Assembly (NCBI GenBank): GCA_002426795.1
Contig: DINQ01000008.1
Span: 62,001-126,000, forward strand
DNA: 64,000 bases
Source: Bacteroidales bacterium UBA5536
GTDB taxonomy: Bacteria; Bacteroidota; Bacteroidia; Bacteroidales; F082
Direction: 5' to 3'
The position numbers were made by a program, and so were the translations under genes. This document shows, piece by piece, positions 26,577 through 34,650 of this stretch; the first letter of the stretch is position 1; each line of letters begins with the position of its first letter. Below the pieces are notes generated by a model. That model saw only the letters and a program-made list of their open reading frames with translations. It was not told the DNA's origin and did not search any database.

Positions 26577-27164
26577 ATGACCGCTTTGCAAATAAGTGAT
26601 AAAGAGCTGGTTGAAAGTTATCGTAAAGGTAATCATGCCAGTTTTGAACAAATTATCAATCGTCACCAAAGTCGTATTTTTTCTTATATCATGATGCTTG
26701 TCAAAGACAGGCAGCTTGCTGACGACATTTTTCAGGATACATTTATAAAGATCATTCGCACCATAAAAAGTGGCGCCTATAAAGAAGAAGGCAAGTTCAT
26801 TCAATGGGCAATGCGGATTGCACATAATCTGATTATCGATCATTTTCGAAAATCAAAACGCATTCCCTATGCCGAAACTAACAGTGATGATTACGATTTC
26901 ATGGAAAATATTGGTTTAGCCGATGCTTCCATTGAAGAGCAGATGATTACAGAGCAGATTCATGAAGATCTGAGAAAAATGATTGAGTTTTTGCCCGAAG
27001 AACAGCGAGAAGTTTTGTATCTGCGACTGTATGCTGAAATGAGTTTTAAAGACATTGCTGAACTCACAAATGTTAGCATCAATACCGCGCTGGGTCGCAT
27101 GCGCTATGCGCTGATCAACATGCGAAAAATGATTCAGGAAAAGAACGTATCCTTAACTTACTAA
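26577..27164 (+). CDS. ECF-type RNA polymerase sigma factor
   Basis: The 195-residue protein has sigma region 2 (about residues 15-90, HQSRIFSYIMMLVKDRQLADDIFQDTFIKIIRTI and WAMRIAHNLIIDHFRKSKR). Region 4 follows (about 130-185, LPEEQREVLYLRLYAEMSF and the helix-turn-helix KDIAELTNVSINTALGRMRYAL). It has a strong SD sequence GGGAGG, which is uncommon in this genome, and a 110-nt leader with a potential masking hairpin. No anti-sigma gene is adjacent, unlike the ECF gene at 1680-2183; a 69-aa protein gene follows instead. It may be regulated at the RNA level rather than by an anti-sigma factor. Confidence 0.93.
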   Translation: MTALQISDKELVESYRKGNHASFEQIINRHQSRIFSYIMMLVKDRQLADDIFQDTFIKIIRTIKSGAYKEEGKFIQWAMRIAHNLIIDHFRKSKRIPYAETNSDDYDFMENIGLADASIEEQMITEQIHEDLRKMIEFLPEEQREVLYLRLYAEMSFKDIAELTNVSINTALGRMRYALINMRKMIQEKNVSLTY

Positions 27165-27272
27165 TGCTTTTCTGGACAGTTTTAATTCCAGGAGAAAAAA
27201 AGATACTCCTTGTAAAATAAAGTAGAATAAACTGGCGTTAAGTATTTGTATTAAAAAACAAATATCTCGCCT

Positions 27273-27482
27273 ATGAACAAAAGTTCTACTATTTTACACA
27301 ATCATTTTACTGCCACTAAAACCGACCGACTGCTAACGTCTGTGATTAAAGACTCTTTGCATGCAAGTTATTCACAAACTGATTGTTCTACACGTAGCTT
27401 ACGTTTCATTCAGCAATTTGCAGCTGCCTTTGAAGCAGTTGATAGCCAAATGATCGGGAGTTTTGGCACATTAATGAACTAG
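27273..27482 (+). CDS. Small protein of unknown function (69 aa)
   Basis: The 69-residue protein has no signal peptide or membrane span and a helix-prone pattern (TDRLLTSVIKDSLHASY, TRSLRFIQQFAAAFEAV). It lies 108 bp after an ECF sigma gene and ends 18 bp before a strong terminator, so it fits as the last gene of that unit. Just upstream of its ATG a 7-bp inverted repeat (TATTTGT 27243-27249 / ACAAATA 27258-27264) is visible. No family is recognised. The placement between sigma factor and terminator favours a real gene, possibly a regulator of the sigma factor, which is inference. Confidence 0.6.
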   Translation: MNKSSTILHNHFTATKTDRLLTSVIKDSLHASYSQTDCSTRSLRFIQQFAAAFEAVDSQMIGSFGTLMN

Positions 27483-27500
27483 CACATTTTCTGTGTTTCA

Positions 27501-27537
27501 AAAACCGTGGCAGAATCAATGTTTTGCCACGGTTTTT
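27501..27537 (+). terminator. Rho-independent terminator
   Basis: A 12-bp perfect stem (AAAACCGTGGCA / TGCCACGGTTTT) is followed by a T tract. It ends the sigma factor/69-aa unit and directly precedes the nth promoter element. Confidence 0.92.
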
Positions 27538-27539
27538 TG

Positions 27540-27547
27540 TATTTTTG
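27540..27547 (+). promoter_or_regulatory. Promoter -7 element (TATTTTTG) for nth
   Basis: TATTTTTG matches TAnnTTTG and lies 15 bp before the nth TTG start codon, so the transcript would have almost no leader. It abuts the T tract of the preceding terminator. No TTG box is at the proper spacing. Confidence 0.45.
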
Positions 27548-27562
27548 TAAAAACAGACATCA

Positions 27563-28231
27563 TTGAAGAAAGCCGAACGATTTCAAGCCTTTGTCGATTA
27601 TTTCAAACAGCATATGCCAGTGGCCGAAACGGAGCTTGCATTTGAAACGCCGTATCAGTTACTGGTTGCCGTCATTCTTTCAGCGCAATGCACTGACAAA
27701 AGGGTCAATTTATTAACTCCTGGTTTTTTCGAGCAATTTCCAGTGCCTGAGGCACTGGCAGTAGCATCGCAGGACGCTGTTTACGAGCTGATTAAGTCAT
27801 GTTCTTATCCTAACAACAAGGCAAAGAACCTGATTGGAATGGCGAAAACACTGATTGAAAAATTTGATGGAGAAGTACCAGATTCTGTAGAATCATTGCA
27901 GCTGCTTCCTGGTGTTGGAAGAAAAACGGCCAATGTCATTGCTTCGGTGGTTTACAACAAGCCTGCCATGGCAGTCGACACCCATGTTTTCAGGGTTTCA
28001 GCCCGAATTGGACTCACCACGCGTGCGAAAAATCCACTCGAGGCCGAGCGGCAATTGGTGAAGTACCTCCCGGAAGATACAATCCCAAAGGCGCATCATT
28101 GGTTAATTTTGCATGGACGCTATATTTGCAAAGCCAGAACACCACTCTGCAACGAATGTGGCATTACTGCAATCTGTAAATATTTCACGCTCAACAAACC
28201 AGCTATCGAGCAAACAAAAAAGCCAGGATGA
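27563..28231 (+). CDS. nth: Endonuclease III (DNA glycosylase/AP lyase)
   Basis: The enzyme excises oxidised pyrimidines and nicks AP sites. The 222-residue protein has the helix-hairpin-helix LPGVGRKTANVI with catalytic Lys121, Asp139 in AVDTHVFRV, and the four-cysteine 4Fe-4S loop (Cys189, 196, 199, 205; CKARTPLCNECGITAICKYF). The start is TTG at 27563: a stop codon in the same frame lies 15 bp upstream, and the N-terminus MKKAERF aligns with that of E. coli Nth, whereas the first ATG (residue 18) would cut into conserved sequence. The -7 element sits only 15 bp upstream. Confidence 0.96.
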   Translation: MKKAERFQAFVDYFKQHMPVAETELAFETPYQLLVAVILSAQCTDKRVNLLTPGFFEQFPVPEALAVASQDAVYELIKSCSYPNNKAKNLIGMAKTLIEKFDGEVPDSVESLQLLPGVGRKTANVIASVVYNKPAMAVDTHVFRVSARIGLTTRAKNPLEAERQLVKYLPEDTIPKAHHWLILHGRYICKARTPLCNECGITAICKYFTLNKPAIEQTKKPG

Positions 28232-28263
28232 TTGTTTTTTGAGGGCAATTAAACTTATTTTTG
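28232..28263 (+). promoter_or_regulatory. Bacteroidota promoter for bcp-recA
   Basis: TTG (28232-28234), a 21-nt spacer and TATTTTTG (28256-28263) match the full consensus, 24 bp before the bcp start. The TTG box overlaps the last codons and stop of nth. Confidence 0.65.
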
Positions 28264-28287
28264 TAAATCTTTAAAATAATCCACACT

Positions 28288-28743
28288 ATGCTTACTAAAG
28301 GCGAACAAGCACCTGATTTCAGTGCAAAAGATCAAAATGGAAATACCGTTTCACTCAGTCAGTTTTTGGGTAAAAAGATCGTTTTATATTTTTATCCTAA
28401 AGACGATACACCCGGATGTACCAAAGAGGCATGTAACCTGCGAGACAACCACCAGAATTTGATTGATCAAGGTTTTGTGGTACTGGGTGTAAGTCCTGAC
28501 TCGGAAAGCTCACACCAGAAATTCTCCACCAAGTTTTCGTTGCCATTTCCTCTTTTGGCTGACCCTGAAATGAATATTATTAAAGCCTATGGCGCCTGGG
28601 GCGAAAAAAAGATGTACGGCAAAACCTATGAAGGATTGTTGCGTACTACCTTCATCATTGGCGAAAACGGTATGATAGATGAAGTGATTCATAAGGTGAA
28701 AACTGATGATCACGCAAAACAGATATTTAATCTTTACCAATAA
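28288..28743 (+). CDS. bcp: Thioredoxin-dependent thiol peroxidase (Bcp/PrxQ)
   Basis: This peroxiredoxin reduces H2O2 and organic peroxides with thioredoxin. The 151-residue protein has the PrxQ signature YFYPKDDTPGCTKEACNLRD, with peroxidatic Cys44 and resolving Cys49 five residues later. LGVSPDSESSHQKF and a conserved Arg in LLRTTFIIGENG follow. It is 11 bp upstream of recA in the same direction, so the two genes probably share the promoter at 28232-28263 and link peroxide defence to DNA repair. Confidence 0.96.
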   Translation: MLTKGEQAPDFSAKDQNGNTVSLSQFLGKKIVLYFYPKDDTPGCTKEACNLRDNHQNLIDQGFVVLGVSPDSESSHQKFSTKFSLPFPLLADPEMNIIKAYGAWGEKKMYGKTYEGLLRTTFIIGENGMIDEVIHKVKTDDHAKQIFNLYQ

Positions 28744-28754
28744 AATAACCCGCT

Positions 28755-29783
28755 ATGACATCAGAAAAAGCAAAAGAAAATGCCGATAAAGTTCGGTTGG
28801 AGAAGTTGAAAGCATTAGAGGCTACTCTTGGAAATATTGAGAAAAATTATGGCAAGGGCAGCATCATGAAACTGGGAGACCAGGCCGTCGAAAAAATCGA
28901 AAGCATTTCGACCGGTTCAATCGGGCTTGATTATGCTTTGGGCATCGGTGGCTTGCCAAAAGGACGTGTTGTAGAGATCTACGGCCCAGAAAGTTCTGGT
29001 AAAACTACGCTCGCACTTCATGTAATTGCTGAGGCACAGAAAGCTGGCGGTATTGCAGCTTTTATCGATGCTGAACATGCGTTCGATCGTTTTTATGCTG
29101 CTAAACTTGGTGTTGACATTTCAAACCTATTAATCTCTCAACCCGACAATGGAGAACAAGCTTTGGAAATCGCTGAAAATCTGATCAGGTCTGGAGCTAT
29201 CGACGTGATTGTGATCGACTCAGTGGCTGCCCTGACACCCAAAAGCGAGATAGAAGGGGAGATGGGCGACAGTAAAATGGGGCTGCAGGCACGTCTGATG
29301 TCGCAGGCGCTTCGAAAGCTTACTGCAACAATCAGCCGCACAGGTGCCATTTGTATCTTCATCAACCAGCTCCGCGACAAGATTGGTGTCATGTTTGGAA
29401 ATCCTGAAACTACTACTGGTGGAAACGCGCTTAAATTCTATAGTTCAGTACGTCTTGATATCAGAAAAATCAGCCAGATCAAAGATGGCGAAAACGCTAC
29501 CGGAAACAGGGTTCGCGTAAAAGTGGTCAAAAACAAAGTAGCACCTCCATTCCGTAAAGCTGAGTTCGATATTGTTTTTGGTGGCGGTATTTCGAAAGTT
29601 GGTGAGATCATCGACCTGGGTGTTGAATATAATATTATAAAGAAAAGCGGCTCATGGTTTAGTTACGGCGATACCCGACTCGGGCAGGGAAGAGACGCAG
29701 TAAAAAACTTGATTGAGGAAAATCCTGAGCTTTTTGAAGAACTCGAAACCAAAACCAGAGAAGCACTGAATGCAAGTGCTTAG
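28755..29783 (+). CDS. recA: Recombinase A
   Basis: RecA forms the ATP-dependent strand-exchange filament for recombination and the SOS response. The 342-residue protein shows Walker A GPESSGKTT (77-85), FIDAEHAFD, Walker B VIVIDSVAAL, the loop L1 segment EGEMGDSKMGLQARLMSQALRK and L2 FINQLRDKIGVMFGNPETTTGG. The N-terminus carries about 30 charged residues before GSIMKLGD, slightly longer than in E. coli. It lies 11 bp after bcp. A strong hairpin terminator follows at 29807. No LexA-type operator was recognised upstream. Confidence 0.98.
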   Translation: MTSEKAKENADKVRLEKLKALEATLGNIEKNYGKGSIMKLGDQAVEKIESISTGSIGLDYALGIGGLPKGRVVEIYGPESSGKTTLALHVIAEAQKAGGIAAFIDAEHAFDRFYAAKLGVDISNLLISQPDNGEQALEIAENLIRSGAIDVIVIDSVAALTPKSEIEGEMGDSKMGLQARLMSQALRKLTATISRTGAICIFINQLRDKIGVMFGNPETTTGGNALKFYSSVRLDIRKISQIKDGENATGNRVRVKVVKNKVAPPFRKAEFDIVFGGGISKVGEIIDLGVEYNIIKKSGSWFSYGDTRLGQGRDAVKNLIEENPELFEELETKTREALNASA

Positions 29784-29806
29784 TGCTCGATTGAATAGTA
29801 ATTATG

Positions 29807-29840
29807 ACTGTCCTGAATATTATTCAGGGCAGTCTTTTCT
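29807..29840 (+). terminator. Rho-independent terminator after recA
   Basis: A 13-bp stem with one G-U pair (GACTGTCCTGAAT / ATTCAGGGCAGTC) and a 3-base loop leads into TTTTCTTTC. Confidence 0.9.
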
Positions 29841-29883
29841 TTCAACTTAACAGACAGTTAGTCAATTAATTAAGGTCTATTAC

Positions 29884-30906
29884 ATGAAAATCTTTCGCCG
29901 CTTCACTTTTTGCCTGATCCTGATAGCTTTTTCTGCATGCAATACAAATCAAAAAAACGAACCCGCTTCCGAAAACAAACAAGATTTATCTGTGTTAAAT
30001 CCCATGCAGGCACTCAATGATTCCATTGCAAACGACAGTTTGAATGTTGATCTGCTCAACCGCAGAGCAAAACGCTATCTTGATCAGCAAAAGGTAGATA
30101 AAGCCATGCGCGATCTGAACAAAGCCTTGCGTATCGACTCAAAGAAGGTTGATGTATATCTTACGCTTGCAGAGGCCTATTTCGGCATGGGAAAACCGGA
30201 AAGTATTTCGGCTACCCTGATCAAGGCATCACAGATCGATGAACAGGATGCCCGGCCTTTGGTAAAACTTGCAGAGTTGAATCTTTTGCAACAGAAACTA
30301 GATGTAGCTTTGGGCTATACTGACAAAGCTTTGAAGCTCGGTTCATACAATCCGGATGCCTATTATGTGCGGGGAATGATCTTTTTATCGAGAGAAGACA
30401 CTGTTTCTGCCATGAAAAACTTTCTGATTGCCCGTGACCAAAACGACATGTTTTTCGAGCCGCTTTACCAAATTGGCACCATTTACACAGCGCAACGTAA
30501 TCCGCTTGCTGTCGACTTTCTGACAGATGCCATCAGGAAATACCCGCAATCGATGGTCGCCCGTGTGCAACTTGCTCTTTATTTGCAGGATAATGATGCA
30601 GCAGATGAAGCAATTATGCAATATGATACCCTATTGCAAATGCAGCCGCAAAACAGCAAATTGCTTTTTAACCTGGGATATGTTTACCTGGTTTACAAGC
30701 AAGATTATGAAAAAGCCATTGAATATTTTGATGCCGCATTGGCTATTGAACCGAAATATATAGATGCGCTTTACAACAAAGGCAGGACATTCGAGCAAAT
30801 GGGATTGTATGCGAATGCCCGCGAAATCTATCAGCAGGTTATCAGTGTGAAGCCAAATTATCCCTTGGCTGTAGAAGGGTTAAACAGGATCGACAGGCTT
30901 AAATAA
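29884..30906 (+). CDS. TPR-repeat lipoprotein
   Basis: The 340-residue protein has a lipoprotein signal with lipobox FSAC (Cys19). A series of about seven tetratricopeptide repeats follows, including VDKAMRDLNKALRIDSKKVDVYLTLAEAYF, LDVALGYTDKALKLGSYNPDAYY and YEKAIEYFDAALAIEPKYIDALYNKG. The linker before the repeats is acidic and polar. TPR lipoproteins act as protein-protein scaffolds on the periplasmic face of the membranes; the partner is unknown. It sits alone after the recA terminator and ends 3 bp from the convergent HPt gene. Confidence 0.9.
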   Translation: MKIFRRFTFCLILIAFSACNTNQKNEPASENKQDLSVLNPMQALNDSIANDSLNVDLLNRRAKRYLDQQKVDKAMRDLNKALRIDSKKVDVYLTLAEAYFGMGKPESISATLIKASQIDEQDARPLVKLAELNLLQQKLDVALGYTDKALKLGSYNPDAYYVRGMIFLSREDTVSAMKNFLIARDQNDMFFEPLYQIGTIYTAQRNPLAVDFLTDAIRKYPQSMVARVQLALYLQDNDAADEAIMQYDTLLQMQPQNSKLLFNLGYVYLVYKQDYEKAIEYFDAALAIEPKYIDALYNKGRTFEQMGLYANAREIYQQVISVKPNYPLAVEGLNRIDRLK

Positions 30907-30909
30907 GCA

Positions 30910-31257
30910 TTACTCAAATTCGTTTCTGATCTCTCTGAGATCTTCGACCAGCTCAATTGTTGCAGCCCGAAGACCGGTATACAATTCATCAAGACCGGTT
31001 TCATCTTTTTCGGCACCTTTCATTTCAAGTTCTTTTGCCAATTGCTGTGGTTTACTGGCAACAAAATTTGCTATTACACCTTTCATGCTGTGTGCATCAA
31101 ATTTAAGTGACCCAAAGTCCTTTTCATCAATGGCTTTCCTGATATTGATCAAACGTGTTTCGTACTCATTTAAAAAAATATCAATGATTTCGATCACAAT
31201 CGGTTTGTCAAAATATTGGAATGTATCCAGAAATGTTTGCTTATCGATCACTCTCAT
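30910..31257 (-). CDS. HPt (histidine phosphotransfer) domain protein
   Basis: The 115-residue four-helix protein has the phosphotransfer motif FDAHSMKGVIANF with His56. A preceding helix IVIEIIDIFLNEYETRLINIRKAI and a following KPQQLAKELEMKG complete the HPt fold. It would relay phosphate between a hybrid kinase and a response regulator. No hybrid kinase or regulator is adjacent, so it is an orphan phosphorelay component that probably acts with kinases encoded elsewhere. Confidence 0.92.
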   Translation of the reverse strand: MRVIDKQTFLDTFQYFDKPIVIEIIDIFLNEYETRLINIRKAIDEKDFGSLKFDAHSMKGVIANFVASKPQQLAKELEMKGAEKDETGLDELYTGLRAATIELVEDLREIRNEFE

Positions 31258-31393
31258 GGCTCCGCCTTATTTAAAAATATTACTACAAATGATGCCAACT
31301 TACCCTTATTTTCTTTAAGAGTCTCGGTTGCTTCACAAAGATAATAAAAGAATGATTGTGTCTCTATTTAAAATAATTAGCGGGATGGAATTT

Positions 31394-33922
31394 TTAGAAA
31401 CCAAGTAGCAAACCTCCCTGGTAAACCGCAAAAGCTGCCAGCCAAGCTAGGGTAGTTGTATAAACAGAGGTGAAAAGTGGCCATTTCCAAGCGCCGGATT
31501 CTTTTCGAATGGCAGCAAATACAGCAACGCAGGGGAAATAGATTAATACAAAAATCATGAAGGAGAATGCAACGAGCGGATTCATTACATTTTTCCCTGC
31601 TTTTGGTCCGCTTTCATACTTCTGTTCTTTAATTTTATCTACCAAATTGTCAGAAACTTCGCCAGATGCATCTGCCTGATAAAGCACACCCATCGTAGAA
31701 ATAACTATTTCTTTGGCTGCAGATCCAGCCAATAAACTCACACCCATTTTCCAATCAAAGCCCAAAGGTTGTATGACTGGTTCGATAAAATGACCGATAC
31801 GACCTATAACAGAATTTTCTTGCTTTCGGCTTTCACGTTCGCGAATAAGTTGTTGAATTGCAAGTTGTTGCTCCTTGTCAATGGATGCTATTAGCTCTGG
31901 TTCATTGATCGGAATGGCATTCTTATAAGTCTGGAACTGTGCTTCGGCTGCCTCAATTTTTTCAGCATAAGCCGCATCAATTCTTTTGCCCATTGGAAAA
32001 TATCCAAGCGCCCAAATGATAAGAGAAGCCACCAAAATGGTTGTACTCATCTTTCGGAGATATTGAGCACCTTTGAACCATGTGTGTTTAAAAATGGCCT
32101 TGGTAGTAGGCATACGATAAGGTGGCAACTCCATCACAAAAGGCATTTCATTGGCCTTGAACAAAGTACGTTTAAAAATCCAGGCCACCAAAGCTGCAAT
32201 CAGCACACCAATCAAGTAGATTGCAAAAAGAATTGTGCCTCGAAAACTCGCGAAGAACGCACTGATAATCAATATATAAACAGGATACCGGGCGCTGCAC
32301 GACATAAACGGAATAATCATCATCGTCACGAGTCTGTCGTTTCTATTTTCGATGGTTCGTGTGGCCATGATTGCCGGCACATTGCAGCCAAAACCCATGA
32401 GCAACGGGATAAAAGACCTGCCATGTAAGCCAATTTTGTGCATTAGTTTATCCACAATAAACGCTACGCGCGCCATGTAGCCCGTTGTCTCCAGCAAAGA
32501 AAGGAAAAAGAAGAGAATTAAAATGTTAGGCAAGAAAACCATTACACCGCCTACACCACCAATGATACCATCAACAAATAGATCGCGAAAAATGCCTTCT
32601 GGAAGGATAGCTGCCGCTTGCATGCCCAACCAACCCATAAAGCTTTCTATCCATTGCATCGGATAATCGCCTAGAATGAATGTTGCCTGAAAAATCAGCC
32701 ACATTACCAATAAAAAAACCGGATAACTGAGGTATTTATTCGTCAGGATGTTATCAATTTTGCGGCTTTGTGTTTTCTCTGTTTTAACGGCCTCCTTAAA
32801 AGTTTCGCGCAGCGCGCCTTCGATAAAGCCGTATTTGGCATCTGTAATTAATGTTTCCGTATCTTCCTTGCAGGTGGATTCTATTTCGCTTTTTCTTTGT
32901 TCAATATAAGCTTTGATTTGCGCATAGTTGATGCATTGTTTGAGTTTCTCTTCGGTATCGGCATCTCCTTCGAGTAGTTTGATCGCCATGAACCTGGGAG
33001 AAATAACATTTGTAACAGCCTGATTACCATTTATATTGATCAGATTCTGAATGGCTTTAATTGATTTCTCGATCTCAGATCCATAATTGATGTGAATATG
33101 TCGAATGTCCGGATCCTCATCTTCATATACCTGAATAATCCGTTCAAAGAGTTCGTTAATTCCTACACCTTTTGCTGCAACAGTTGGAATGATTGGAATT
33201 CCAATCATTTTGCCCAGATGTTCATAATCAAATTTGTCTCCTTTTTCGGAAAACTCGTCGAACATATTCAAGGCCATTACAACTTTGATGTCCATGTCGA
33301 TGAGTTGGGTCGTCAGGTATAAATTGCGTTCCAAATTCGATGCATCCACCACATTTAGAACGATATCGGGTAACTCATCGAAGATAAAATTACGCACGTA
33401 AAGCTCTTCAGGCGAATAGCTTGTGATGGAATAGGTGCCTGGTAAGTCTGTGAGTTTTAAGGAATAATTATGTGCGTGAAAAATAGCTGTTTTGGCATCT
33501 ACTGTAACGCCACCATAATTTGCTACTCTTTCTTTTGAATGCGATGCATAATTGAAGAGCGTTGTCTTACCTGAGTTGGGATTACCCACCAAAGCGATGG
33601 AAATCGTATTTGTTTTGGGTGGTGGACTTAGCTTCAGCGACTGTTCGATCGACTGCACACCATGATAAGCTGCACCCTGAATGATCTGCATATCATCGCC
33701 TGTAAAAACCTCGATGAGTTCAGCTTCACTGTGCCTGAGTGATACTTCATATCCAAGAATATTGTATTCGATAGGATCGCGCAATGGCGCGTGCTTAACC
33801 ACAATCACCTGCTTCCCAACAACAAACCCCATCTCGATGATGCGTTTACGGAATGCACCTCGCCCTTTCACTTTGGTGATAATCCCTTTTTCGCCTTCTT
33901 TCAGCTCAGCTAATGTCTTCAT
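31394..33922 (-). CDS. feoB: Fused FeoA-FeoB ferrous iron transporter
   Basis: The protein imports Fe2+ across the inner membrane. The 842 residues begin with an SH3-like FeoA domain (about 1-75, MKTLAELKEGEKGIITKVKG) joined to the FeoB G domain. That domain has G1 GNPNSGKTTLFN (113-124), G3 DLPGTYS, G4 NMFD and the GDI-like helical region. The C-terminal membrane part has the Gate motifs, including PLLMGFGCNVPAIMATRTIE and SCSARYPVYILIISAFF, with the Cys residues of the iron path. The fusion is typical of Bacteroidales. It is a single gene; no Fur-type operator could be recognised with confidence. Confidence 0.97.
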   Translation of the reverse strand: MKTLAELKEGEKGIITKVKGRGAFRKRIIEMGFVVGKQVIVVKHAPLRDPIEYNILGYEVSLRHSEAELIEVFTGDDMQIIQGAAYHGVQSIEQSLKLSPPPKTNTISIALVGNPNSGKTTLFNYASHSKERVANYGGVTVDAKTAIFHAHNYSLKLTDLPGTYSITSYSPEELYVRNFIFDELPDIVLNVVDASNLERNLYLTTQLIDMDIKVVMALNMFDEFSEKGDKFDYEHLGKMIGIPIIPTVAAKGVGINELFERIIQVYEDEDPDIRHIHINYGSEIEKSIKAIQNLININGNQAVTNVISPRFMAIKLLEGDADTEEKLKQCINYAQIKAYIEQRKSEIESTCKEDTETLITDAKYGFIEGALRETFKEAVKTEKTQSRKIDNILTNKYLSYPVFLLVMWLIFQATFILGDYPMQWIESFMGWLGMQAAAILPEGIFRDLFVDGIIGGVGGVMVFLPNILILFFFLSLLETTGYMARVAFIVDKLMHKIGLHGRSFIPLLMGFGCNVPAIMATRTIENRNDRLVTMMIIPFMSCSARYPVYILIISAFFASFRGTILFAIYLIGVLIAALVAWIFKRTLFKANEMPFVMELPPYRMPTTKAIFKHTWFKGAQYLRKMSTTILVASLIIWALGYFPMGKRIDAAYAEKIEAAEAQFQTYKNAIPINEPELIASIDKEQQLAIQQLIRERESRKQENSVIGRIGHFIEPVIQPLGFDWKMGVSLLAGSAAKEIVISTMGVLYQADASGEVSDNLVDKIKEQKYESGPKAGKNVMNPLVAFSFMIFVLIYFPCVAVFAAIRKESGAWKWPLFTSVYTTTLAWLAAFAVYQGGLLLGF

Positions 33923-34017
33923 CCACTTGTTTTCCTAGTGCAAATAAATATCTTTTAGAAAGGCGCTAACATCCCTAAATATGGGTATTTTACATGAAAT
34001 CGAAGTCAGAATCTGTC

Positions 34018-34563
34018 TCAATCCTCGAAAAGAATATCACCTTTCGAATCCGGATTTACGTCGGATTGTAATTCATGAACCACAGCAATCAGGTTTGCCA
34101 ATCGTTGTCCCCAATGATCGCTGAAAAGCTCGCGACATGATGCAACGGCATTCTCACGGGCTGCCAGTGCATTTTTTTTATAGAGCATCACAAAATCCTT
34201 TAAATCCTGATACACGTCTGCCAGATGCTCCGAAATGCTACCTTTCACAGTTTCTGTTATCTGGCTTCCTGAATGGTCAACGAACCAAAACTCATCCAAT
34301 TCCCCGGTCAATTCGCGCAACGACATGAACAAACCTTCATATTGTTCTTCAGTTACATAGCGTTCATTTGCTTCCGGGTATTCAGGTTCAATCACAGGCA
34401 ACAGCGATCCTCTAAGGTACAACAAAGGCACAAGTCCCTGGAGTGATTTAAAAAAAGAATGTTGGTTCAGGTTGGATGCATCTTCCAGAAAATTACAAAA
34501 CTCGCTGGCTATGGTTACCATTTCCAGAATTGGCCTGGTCAACGTACGATCATTCTGTTCCAT
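34018..34563 (-). CDS. DUF5063 family protein
   Basis: The 181-residue acidic helical protein has no signal peptide or membrane span. The segments FCNFLEDASNLNQHSFFKSLQGLVPLLYLRGSLLP and LADVYQDLKDFVMLYKK, and the late HWGQRLANLIAVVHEL, match what I recall of the DUF5063 family, a cytoplasmic family of unknown function in Bacteroidota. The gene is divergent from the GreA-like gene, with a -7 promoter element for that gene in the gap. No function can be given. Confidence 0.78.
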   Translation of the reverse strand: MEQNDRTLTRPILEMVTIASEFCNFLEDASNLNQHSFFKSLQGLVPLLYLRGSLLPVIEPEYPEANERYVTEEQYEGLFMSLRELTGELDEFWFVDHSGSQITETVKGSISEHLADVYQDLKDFVMLYKKNALAARENAVASCRELFSDHWGQRLANLIAVVHELQSDVNPDSKGDILFED

Positions 34564-34584
34564 AAGTAGTTAAAAGCTTTTTGC

Positions 34585-34592
34585 TATCTTTG
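34585..34592 (+). promoter_or_regulatory. Promoter -7 element (TATCTTTG) for the GreA-like gene
   Basis: TATCTTTG matches TAnnTTTG and lies 58 bp upstream of the ATG at 34651. No TTG box is found at 17-23 nt. Confidence 0.45.
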
Positions 34593-34650
34593 TACAAATC
34601 TCGATTTTTCATAGCCTGAATTGGCTTTCAGGGCTGCAAAAGTAGTTAAT

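Noticed and set aside
26538..26843. 101-codon minus-strand ORF across the ECF sigma start and leader
   Set aside because: It overlaps the sigma factor N-terminus in antisense and has no signal, motif or promoter.
27176..27212. Short hairpins (CTGGA/TCCAG and AGGAG/CTCCT) after the sigma gene
   Set aside because: The stems are only 5 bp long and no T tract follows, so they are not convincing terminators.
33965..33985. Possible operator CCCTAAATATGGG near the feoB start
   Set aside because: Only three base pairs are symmetrical and it does not match a Fur box.
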